Below are positions 56,217 through 64,000 of a stretch of DNA of 64,000 nt, piece after piece. The translations under genes were made by a program, and so were the position numbers. The first letter of the stretch is position 1; every line of letters starts with the position of its first letter. The stretch lies in the NCBI GenBank assembly GCA_963383645.1, contig OY726564.1, forward strand, positions 107,887,540 through 107,951,539, in the 5' to 3' direction. The notes beneath the pieces are model-generated. The model searched no databases. It saw only the letters and a list, made by a program, of their open reading frames with translations, and was not told where the DNA came from. Origin of the DNA: Muscardinus avellanarius (lineage: Eukaryota > Chordata > Mammalia > Rodentia > Gliridae).

Positions 56217-56883
56217 TACGTCCCCGTTCTTGTCCTCCGGCTCTAAATCCTACCTTCCACGTGCAGGATCTCCCCACCCAGCCAGCCCTCCTGACTCGGT
56301 GGGCCAGGGCTCTCGAGGATACAGAGCGCTCCTGGTCCGGCGCGGGCAGACAGCTGGCTCAAGTCGTTTGCAATTGTTTGTGCTAGCCACTCGTGTTTGT
56401 ATTTGGAGTGAGGATCTGACTCCAGGGACCAGATGGAGCTCAACCTGAGGCCCACTAGGGGCTCTGCCCCAGCGCAGACTCTAAAAAAGTCACATTTACA
56501 TGTTGACAGCACACAGATTTTTTCAGTTAGAAAACATCATTAGCAAGAATCTGTAAAGCAGGACGTGGCTGAGTTGGTCTTTCTCTGAGTTACATAATTA
56601 GTCTCAAAAGCATTTGTGCTACTGGCTCTGGTCACCAAATGGCCAGGGATGGCCTCAAAGACCACAGGCGAGGGGTTGAGTCCTGCTGCTGGGTGACTCG
56701 GAACCCAGCAAACCTAAACCTGAGTTTTAGAGGACTATGTCTTCCAAAGTTACTACAGAAAACAATACTTACAGGGTTGTTGTAAGGAATAAAGGAGGCG
56801 CTGTGTGAAATGAGCAGGACTAGAGCCGCCCCAGAGCCATGTGTGGCATCAGCCTGGCTGTCTCACCAGATACATTAAGAACT
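56217..56883. other. unassigned with MIR, no gene
   Basis: MIR at 56660-56825. No exon recognised. Confidence 0.4.
56660..56825 (+). mobile_element. MIR
   Basis: GGGTTGAGTCCTGCTGCTGGGTGACTCGG (in parts), then CTTACAGGGTTGTTGTAAGGAATAAAGG (in parts) and GCGCTGTGTGAAATGAGCAGG. The GGGTTGTTGTGAGGATTAAA-like core is diagnostic. Confidence 0.65.
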
Positions 56884-57078
56884 TAGATGGCCCATGCCCG
56901 TAACCCCGGTTCTTGGGAGGCTGAGACAGGGAAACCACAGGTTCGAGGACAGCCTCAGCAACTAAGTAAGACCGTCTGCAACTGAGGGAGGATCCAAAGC
57001 AAAAAAGGGCTGGGAATGAGCTCCGAGACCGAATGCCAGTGGGTTCAATCCTCAGGACCAACAAACAAACAAACGCCA
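56884..57078 (+). mobile_element. B1-dID SINE
   Basis: GATGGCCCATGCCCGTAACCC, GGTTCTTGGGAGGCTGAG, AAAGGGCTGGGAATGAGCTC, CAATCCTCAGGACC, tail (CAAA)n. Confidence 0.75.
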
Positions 57079-58145
57079 CGCCTTAAGTGGTGTCTATGGG
57101 GACCCAGGAGACTCGTGGGGGGTGGAGGTGGGCAGGAGGCTGCTGCGGAGTCACCTGGACCCCAGGCCGCTCGAGCCCCAGGCGTAGGACTGGGCGATGA
57201 GCAGGTGGCAGCCACCAGACAGGGAAGGCGTCGTTCCTTTCCAGCCACCTCTGGGGTCCCCCGGCCACAGTCAGCACCAGGCGTGCGGCCACTGCTGCCT
57301 GCCTATGGCGGCCGCTCCTCCTTCCTCTCCTTGGACTGTGGGATGCTGAGTGGAACCTGGCTTTGAGCAGCAGCTGAGGGCATTTTTACTGGTTTTTACT
57401 GGCCATTCCCAAGTGCAAACTTTCCAAGAGTAAGAGAAGCGGGGCTTCTTTCTAGATGGCCTGGCTCACCACTGCACGGTAATGAAGCTGTGGTGAAGGC
57501 ACACCAGGCACAGGCTCGGGGGCTGCTTTTCCTAAGCCCTCCAGGGAGGTGCGGGGGTCACATTTCTTTGACAGCACCCACAGAGCTCAGTGTGGATGGA
57601 AGAACAACAAGTGTGAACCCGAGCCCCAGCCGAGCAGGCCTCTTGGCCGTGTTTGGCCGCTGTTTACTGGATACCATAGTAGCACGCCTGGCCGGGTGTG
57701 CTGGGCCAGCGGCGGAGGCTGGAGATGCTTGAGGGGAAAAAGCCTAATTATTTTAAGACACATCAAAACAAATGCGGAGAGGGGAACAATCTGGCTTTAA
57801 CTGTTTATAAGAAGCCGCATCTCTGAAGCAGCTGTGAGCATTGTTCACAAACAGGCTCCAGGGGAGGAGATGGGTGGCTGCTGCCCCGGGGCTCTGGCTG
57901 GGTAAGCGACTGCATGGCAGTGTGCCCCTTCCCGGCCCCCGGGGCACATGCAGGGCCCTGGGTCTGGCTTACCAGTCAACAAACAAAATGCTCCCTTCCT
58001 AGCAGTGCTGACATGGATGGGGCTGAGAGTGGCTCAGGGTGTCCTCAGGCTGGTGAAGGCCACGGCCTGGCTAGGGCCGCAGTGCTTTGCTGGTATTCTT
58101 GGATTTGGAGAATTTTATCTTTGTGGCCTGTGGGGGTCTAACTTC
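57079..58145. other. quiet DNA, no gene
   Basis: No SINE for about 1 kb. An AT-rich patch at 57740-57840 with TAATTATTTTAAG and GAACAATCTGG stands out. No exon recognised. Confidence 0.4.
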
Positions 58146-58176
58146 ATTGTTGTTGTTGTTGTTGTTATTATTATTT
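58146..58176. repeat. (GTT)n/(TTA)n microsatellite
   Basis: GTT units passing into TTA, just before a SINE right-monomer scrap TACTGTATTGAATCCAGGGGC. Confidence 0.9.
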
Positions 58177-58416
58177 ACTGTATTGAATCCAGGGGCATTT
58201 GTGTGTGTGTGTGTGTGTGTGTTACTGAATTGAATTCAGGGGCATTCTACTTCTGAGTTATATCCCCAGCCCTTTTTATTTTTAAAATTTGAAGCAGGGT
58301 CTCACTAAGTTGCTGAGAATCTCACTAAACTTCTGAGGCTGACCTTGAACCTGCAATCCTTCTGTCTCAGGCTCCCAAGTGTTGGGATTACAAGTGCATG
58401 CCCACATACTCAGCCC
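58177..58416 (-). mobile_element. stacked SINE copies with (TG)n
   Basis: A right-monomer scrap at 58177-58198, (TG)n at 58200-58221, then a complete dimer 58222-58416 (TTACTGAATTGAATTCAGGGG .. CCACATACTCAGCC). Confidence 0.75.
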
Positions 58417-58727
58417 AAAATGATTTTTCCCCTCCCTATTGCTGCAAAATGTTTTGTTATTCTTGGAGATGGCAAAGGAAGTCATGGATGTTCTCAGATA
58501 ATAACTTTGTAACTATGCTGTTATAAGAAACTGAACACTGTTATTATTCCAAAGCTTGTGCTCCAGAGGGCCCAGCCACAAGGCGAGGCTGTCCTGGGGG
58601 CTGCCCAGCTGTGAGCTAGCCCTCTGCAGCACAGGCCCTGGCTTCTGAGAGTGCGATTCCCATTCCCTCTCACAGGGCACGGCGAGGATGGCCACTTACG
58701 GCTTGAGATGAACAAATGTCTAATTTC
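58417..58727. other. unassigned, no gene
   Basis: No repeat or exon recognised. Confidence 0.4.
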
Positions 58728-58845
58728 CAGCGGTTCTCAAAATGTGGCCCTCAGACCAGCAGCATCGGCGTCTCCTGGGTCACTGTAAGGAAAGTCAATT
58801 TTTATCCCCCCAGACCTCAGGGGTCAGCAACTGGGTAAATGATTA
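58728..58845 (+). mobile_element. MER5A DNA transposon (hAT-Charlie)
   Basis: CAGCGGTTCTCAAAATGTGG, CCTCAGACCAGCAGCATCGG and CGTCTCCTGGG match the MER5A 5' end and core; the 3' end with its inverted repeat is lost or very diverged. Confidence 0.7.
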
Positions 58846-59301
58846 AGTGGAAACCCAAAAGTGAGACAGATACACACTGACAGAGAACGAAAAGGGCTAA
58901 AAAAATTACACTCTAAAGGTAGAGGTACAAGTGGCAACTTTTGGGTTGGGCACTACGGGAACTCTCTCATTCCTACACTTTCTTCAGGCTGGAATCTCAT
59001 TCCCTCCTTGGGAACAGGTCTACACGGATGGCTTCTAAATTGCTGTGGGTTAGTGTTACTGGAAAAACTCTCTTTACCGCTTCAAAACACAGCTCACTAG
59101 GTAATGCCATGGTCTTCTCATTGCATATGTCCCCTCAACTGCCTCTTCCTTTTTCTTGAGTTCAGATAGAGGGAGTAGGTCCTGTGCGCATGGGCTGTAA
59201 CAGGACCAGGGCCACCCTCGGACAGGAGGAGCCAAGGTCCCTGAAATGAGAAGGGTCCCCAGGGCCATTTTAAACAAGGTCAAAACAAAATACAAGCCTG
59301 T
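58846..59301. other. unassigned, no gene
   Basis: No repeat or exon recognised. Confidence 0.4.
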
Positions 59302-59474
59302 GTGTGTGTGTGTGTGTGGTACTGGGGATTGACCCCAAGGGCATTCTACTTCCAAGCTACAACCCCAGCCCCATTCTTTAAGTCTTTATTTTGAAACAGG
59401 GTCTCACTAAGTTGCAGAGGGCCTCAGCCTCCCAAATGCTGGGTTTACAAGTGTACGCCACCCACGCCTGGCTC
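59302..59474 (-). mobile_element. SINE, shortened, with (TG)n tail
   Basis: (TG)n at 59302-59317, GGTACTGGGGATTGACCCC, linker TTTAAGTCTTTATTTTG, left monomer missing CACTAAGTAGCTGAGG .. GATCCTCC, end CCCACGCCTGGCT. Confidence 0.8.
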
Positions 59475-59755
59475 AGCCTGCCTGCCTCCCTCTCTCCCTC
59501 CGCCCCCCCCTCCCTCTTTCTCAAGGAGTAACATGAAAACAGAGGGAAGCAGGAATCACAGAGGACGTGCACTGCCCGTTGGTGGAGCAGTGACACTAGA
59601 GCTGAGGAGACATCCATTAGCTGTACCCAGCAAGCAGGCTAGAATCCCAGGTCTCAACCCAAGCAGCAGTGGACAGCCTCTGGGCTCCCCTTAAGTTGTC
59701 TAACTCAAGTTTCAGGGATATATACACTTAAGAAGTACTGTCATCTCTCTTCCTC

Positions 59756-59925
59756 TTGTGGCGCTGGGGAGTGAGCCCGGGAATAACCTACCTCTGAGGA
59801 CACCCGTAGCCCTGGTTCCTTTCATTTTGAAATAGGGGGGCCTAAGTTGCGGAGGCTGGCGGTGCGCCTGTGAGCCTCCTGCCTCGGCCTCCTCAGTACT
59901 GAGACGACAAGTGTGCCACGCCTGT
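59756..59925 (-). mobile_element. SINE, diverged
   Basis: TTGTGGCGCTGGGGAGTGAGCC, linker lost, GTTGCGGAGGCTGGCGG, CTCAGTACTGAGACGAC, end GCCACGCCTG. Confidence 0.65.
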
Positions 59926-60295
59926 TCCACTTATTTTAAAATGAAAATCAATGTGTTAAAACATGACTGAGGCGGCAAAGTGTCAAGAGTCACAACTACT
60001 GGGGGACCTGATGGCCGGCAGTTTACTGATCGCACCTGTAGTCCTTGTGAGTGTTCTCCCACATCTAAGGAAGTGTCCTGTTTTCACATGAAAACCTGGG
60101 GATGGGCTCTGACAACAAAAACAGCAGCCCGCTTGTTTTTCTTCAGAAGCAGCTTGATATAGATGCTAAGCTTCTGAAACCAAACTGGATGACAAGCTTG
60201 GCTTTGGCGATGCACGACAGAGCTAATCCAGGCACTGCTCAAAGCCAATTCAACTTCTGGCTGAGTTTGGGCTGAGGGTAGATTGGAGCCAGCCA
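59926..60295. other. unassigned, no gene
   Basis: No repeat or exon recognised. Confidence 0.4.
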
Positions 60296-60341
60296 GCCAT
60301 CCATCCATCCATCCATCCATCCATCCATCCATCCATCCATC
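60296..60341. repeat. (CCAT)n microsatellite
   Basis: About eleven CCAT units just before the SINE at 60352, so probably its tail. Confidence 0.95.
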
Positions 60342-60345
60342 CCCC

Positions 60346-60535
60346 ACCCACCAGTACTCGGGATGGAATCCAGGGGCATTCTACCTCTGAGCTACACCCC
60401 CAGTCCTATTTTTAAAAAAGGTCTCACGAGGTTGATGAGTCTCACTACTTGCCAAGGCTGTCCTCAAACCTGTGATCCTCCTGTTCCAGCCTCCACGTAC
60501 TGGGATTACAAGCATGTGCTTTCATGTCTGGCTCC
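60346..60535 (-). mobile_element. SINE
   Basis: CCAGTACTCGGGATGGAATCC, GCTACACCCCCAGTCC, linker TATTTTTAAAAAAGG, end TTTCATGTCTGGCT. Confidence 0.8.
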
Positions 60536-60556
60536 CTATTAAAGATTTTATTTTTT

Positions 60557-60612
60557 TGTTCTTGTGGTGCTGGGAATGGAGCTACACTACCAGCCCTACT
60601 TTATTCTTTATC
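60557..60612 (-). mobile_element. SINE right-monomer scrap
   Basis: TTGTGGTGCTGGGAATGGAGC, CTACACTACCAGCCC, TTTATTCTTTATC. Confidence 0.55.
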
Positions 60613-61213
60613 TATGCTGTTACAAAGCAGCGTCTGTAAGTGCCCAGGCTTTGTCTTTACTGAGAACTTCACTTCCGTGTGCAGCCAAGAGTTCTTACAA
60701 AGCAGCCCCTCGTCCCATCCCGTAGGATCCGTGGGCATTTCTCGTATGGTGCAGGTCTGATAGTAGCAAGCTCTCCCAGCTTTTGTTTGTGATGCCGTAG
60801 TCTCTAATTTTTGAAGGCCAGCTTGGCAGGATGTAGGGTTCCCAGGTGGCAATGTTTCATGTTCTGACTCCGGGTCTACCAAGTTTCTGGGGAGAGCTCT
60901 GGGGACGACCTGGGGAGGACCGAGGACCAGCGTGGGCGCCACTCCTGCTGCTTGTGAGTCTGCTCTTCAGGCTGCCACGGGCGCGTCTCACTTGGAGCCG
61001 CTGAGCTTCCTGGATGTTCAGTCACGTCTCTCATGGAATTTGGGAAGCTTCTGGCCTTCTCCTTGTCCATTTCCCTTCTCTTCCGGAGGTGGTGCTAACA
61101 CTCAGTGGCGTCCCCAGTGTCCGTGAAACTGTTTACTTTCCTTTAATCTTTGACTCAGTAATTTTCATCATCCTATCTTATCTTTCTTCTGTCAGCTTAA
61201 GATTGCCTTTGAA
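60613..61213. other. unassigned, no gene
   Basis: No repeat or exon recognised. Confidence 0.4.
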
Positions 61214-61449
61214 TCCCTGTAGTAAATTATTATTATTATTTTTTGGCAGGTCTGGGGGTGGAACCCAGAGGCATTCGACCTCCGAGCTACACCTCCTGCC
61301 CCCTACTTTTTATTCTTTATTTTGAAACTGAGTCTGAGTTGCGAAGGGCCTAAGTAGCTGAGGCTGTCCGTGAACTGCGATCCTCCGGTCTCAGCCTCCC
61401 AAATGCTGGGATTACAAGTGTGCGCCACCACGCCCGGCTCCCTGTAGTA
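61214..61449 (-). mobile_element. A-type SINE with target duplication
   Basis: TCCCTGTAGTA at 61214-61224 and 61439-61449. Between: (ATT)n tail, GGCAGGTCTGGGGGTGGAACC, CTGAGTTGCGAAGGGCC, end ACCACGCCCGGC. Confidence 0.9.
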
Positions 61450-62287
61450 TATTTAAACCTGGGAGTGGGGAGGAGCCTGTGTGCTGTGTGCACGCCTGTC
61501 ACTCCCCACTCAATGATGTGAGACTATGATGTATCGTAACAGTCTAAGAATAAAACGATGTGGATGAAGTATGCATATAAACGTTTTGGTCACTGCTGTT
61601 TTTGTCAGCTCCAGAACCTTTTCAGCTTTCTCTTTGACATTTTCGTCCACCCATTTTCCTTGACTTTCTCCCACTGTTGTGGTCTCTGAGGAGCAGATCT
61701 GCCAGGTCGCTCTCAGTGGGGTTAGTGTTCCCGTCCCTTTCCAGGTGCCACAGTGCTGTGTGCATGCGGTGTGTGGCTGGGAGCAATGCAGTCACATCTC
61801 TGGAGAAACTTCTTTGACTGCTGTGGGCTGCGTGCCAAGTGTCAGCTGAGGTATCAGTCTTTATTTCTGAACCCGGAGCTCTGCCTCACATGCAGTCACT
61901 CTTTAGCTTTCCCCATAGATCAGATGTTTTTGAACAACCCCGTCTTTAATGTCTGGCTGGCAAAGGAGGTAGGGTGGGGAGGGGAAGGAGTGCCCTGTCC
62001 GTCCCCGCAGGCAGAGCGGAAGGCACTGCGAGCACGGGAGGCGGCACACAGTGGCCCCAGCCTTCCGCACCTCTGTGGTCAGAAGTAGCGATTGGAGTGC
62101 AGACCTCTGATACTTCTGCTGACTCTTGATCGCTGTGTGCAGAGTGCTCCAGGAAGGTATGTGCTGCTGCCTGGGGGAGGAGGAGTTGTTACTGTCCTAA
62201 AGGCTAAAAGTGACCCAAATTAACTGCACTTTATTGTTCAAGCATTCCTCCTAGAAATTTTAAGCCTTTGATAGACCTTACTGTTAC
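61450..62287. other. unassigned, no gene
   Basis: No repeat or exon recognised; several short plus-strand frames without domains. Confidence 0.4.
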
Positions 62288-62368
62288 AGAGGGAGAGAGG
62301 GAAAGAGGAAGAGAGGGAGAGAGAGGGAGGGGAGGGGAGAGAGAGAGAGAGAGAGAGAAAGAGAAAGG
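62288..62368. repeat. (GA)n purine tract
   Basis: About 80 purine bases of GAGAGG and GA units, not next to a SINE. Confidence 0.95.
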
Positions 62369-63665
62369 GGGGAACAAAAGAACGAATTGAACCTTGTATC
62401 CACAGATCCCTCAGCACACAAGGCCAACGCCCTCTCCATCTTAATTAAGCACTTATTATGCACCCTAACACCTGCAGCCTGAGTCTGCAGCAAAGCTAGC
62501 ACACATCTCTTTTTCCTTCTTCACAACTGCATGGATTTGTTGTCAGTCTCTGCGTGATTTTTTCCTTCCTCATTCAGTGGGTAACTTTCACCTTTTCAAT
62601 TACAGGAAGCACTTTTTGGTGTCTCTGGCATTTCTGATCCCCAGCACCACTGCTCCTGTGTGTTTGGGACCACGATTGTACAATAAGACAGCTACGTATG
62701 GGTGGGTATTGTACACAGCATGGATACACTGGACAAAGGGTGGAACAGAGAGAGAGGGTGCGAGACTTCAGCCTGCTGTTCAAGAAAAGCATGCAATTTA
62801 AAACTTGAGGGTTGTTTAAATTGGAATCTTCTACCTAATGTTCTTTGGATTGGGGTTGATTACAAGTAAGAAATGAAAGTAGTAAAGAGGAAAAGTGAGA
62901 AAAACTGAACATCTTAAAACAAAAACTCAGGTAAGACATCTTTTGTTCCTGGTAATAAGCCAAAATAAGCACAGTAAAAACTCTACCATCATGAGAAAAA
63001 AAATATTTCCCTCTTTTCAAATTTGGAAGTCTGCATTTATTGTAATCAAACTTTTCTGTTTTTTATAAACCTGAAATAAATTATAAGTGATTTGTGACTT
63101 GGCCCTCTAAGGAAAATATTAAGATGAAATCACATGAAATCGCTATTTTGTAAGTCAAAAGCAGTTAAATACTGACAATTTCACATGGCTCATCTAGAAC
63201 TCTGACATCTGGAGCTACTTGTCTGTTAAGGGGAAGCCGGAAATGCCAGCTAGCTTGCTCAGAAGTCAGAGATGCTCTTTGATTCTTTATGGAACCTGTT
63301 TTATGCAATAAGCCTTTCAAGATGCAGATGTTTTATGATATTACATTTAATTCCATGAAAATAACCAATGTATCACGAATCTATTTATGACTGGCTTTAT
63401 TCTTTTAGCTATGACCCTATGCGAGATCCTTAAGTTGGACAAAACGTCAAAGAGGTGAAAAATCAAGTCTTCAGAGAAGTGAGGCTGGGCTCACAGGCCT
63501 TGAGCCGCGGAGGTGAAACCCGGAGGGAGTTTAGCAAGTGTGAAGGGCAGCTTCACACTACAGCCTTTTGTACTGCTCGGACATTTTGCAGTGAAGATAA
63601 CAATGAGGAAATATGACGAGTCATATAATAAACCCAAAATACATTTACTGAGATATAAGCTAAAA
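62369..63665. other. AT-rich unassigned, no gene
   Basis: About 1.3 kb without any SINE, the longest such stretch at this end. No repeat family, exon or RNA gene recognised. Confidence 0.4.
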
Positions 63666-63670
63666 AAAGA

Positions 63671-63890
63671 GCTGGGCGTGGTGGTGCACACTTGTAATCC
63701 CAGCATTTGGGAGGCTGAGATAGGAGGACTGAAGGTTTGTGGCCAGTCGGATATTTATTTAGTGAGATTCTTTGCAACTTAGTGAGACCCTGTTTCAAAA
63801 TAAAGAAAAAAATAGGGCTGGGGGTGTAGCTTGGAGGTCAAATGCCCCTGGGTTTCATACCCAGTATCGCATTAAAAAAAAAAAAAAAAG
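63671..63890 (+). mobile_element. A-type SINE
   Basis: GAGCTGGGCGTGGTGGTGCAC, TTTGGGAGGCTGAGATAGG, GGGCTGGGGGTGTAGCTTGG, CATACCCAGTATCGC, poly(A) at about 63873-63889. Confidence 0.9.
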
Positions 63891-64000
63891 CTGGGCGTGT
63901 AGGCGCACACTTGTAATCACTGTGCTTGGGAGGTGGAGACAGGAGGATCGCACAGGTTTGAAGCTAGCCTTGCTGGCTTAAAAGAACCGGTTTCCAAATT
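63890..64000 (+). mobile_element. C-type SINE, cut by the window end
   Basis: AGCTGGGCGTGTAGGCGCAC, GTGCTTGGGAGGTGGAGACAGG (in part), GAAGCTAGCCTTGCTGGCTTA. It begins right in the poly(A) of the previous copy and runs off the window. Confidence 0.85.

Overview
The window reads as nuclear DNA of a rodent, most probably a sciuromorph (squirrel, marmot or mountain-beaver side of Rodentia). The main evidence is roughly 95 copies or fragments of a dimeric SINE. Each has a 7SL-RNA-derived left monomer (GCCGGGCGTGGTGGCGCAC start) joined by an A-rich linker to an ID/tRNA-Ala-like right monomer (GGGCTGGGGGTGTAGCTC), the layout known as B1-dID or MEN in sciuromorphs. Older pan-mammalian repeats (MIR, L2, MER2, MER5A, L1M 3' ends) fit a placental mammal. 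The species cannot be fixed by eye.

I recognise no conventional protein-coding gene, tRNA, rRNA or snRNA gene on either strand. The only protein reading frame I accept is the ORF1 of a LINE-1-type retrotransposon at 17140-18057 (minus strand). The other long frames come from microsatellites (poly-Ser, poly-Arg, poly-Glu), GC-rich DNA or SINE copies. The window is therefore intergenic or intronic.

Layout. 1-4.5 kb: an ancient L1M 3' end cut up by serial and nested SINE insertions. 5.0-5.6 kb: a MER2 DNA transposon followed by a short CpG-rich stretch with a CTCF-like motif. 5.6-16 kb: dense SINEs with large pyrimidine tracts, broken by quieter DNA at 9.4-10.9 kb and 12.1-13.6 kb. 16.03-18.87 kb: a 2.8 kb half-L1-like element with an 18-bp target duplication, an intact ORF1 and an inverted decayed ORF2 piece where ORF2 should be. 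19.3-20.1 kb: a CT-rich tract and a CpG island. 20.1-30.5 kb: SINEs, a possible MaLR LTR and MIR. 30.5-36 kb: mostly quiet DNA with an LTR-like piece and candidate regulatory DNA. 36-46.5 kb: SINEs and an L1M 3' end at 45.4-46.4 kb. 46.5-64 kb: sparser SINEs, MER5A, MIR and simple repeats.

The SINEs fall into three visible types. A is the commonest, with the minus-strand reading CTGAGTTGCAGAGGGCC. B reads TTGCTGAGAGCCTCACT plus GGCTTTCTACCTCCGGGC. C is shortened, with GTTCCTGGAAGCCC in the right monomer and a self-complementary AAGCCAGC..GCTGGCTT in the left. C copies repeatedly sit inside the linkers of older copies. Most microsatellites here are grown-out SINE tails. All boundaries are by eye and usually good to about 5-15 bases.
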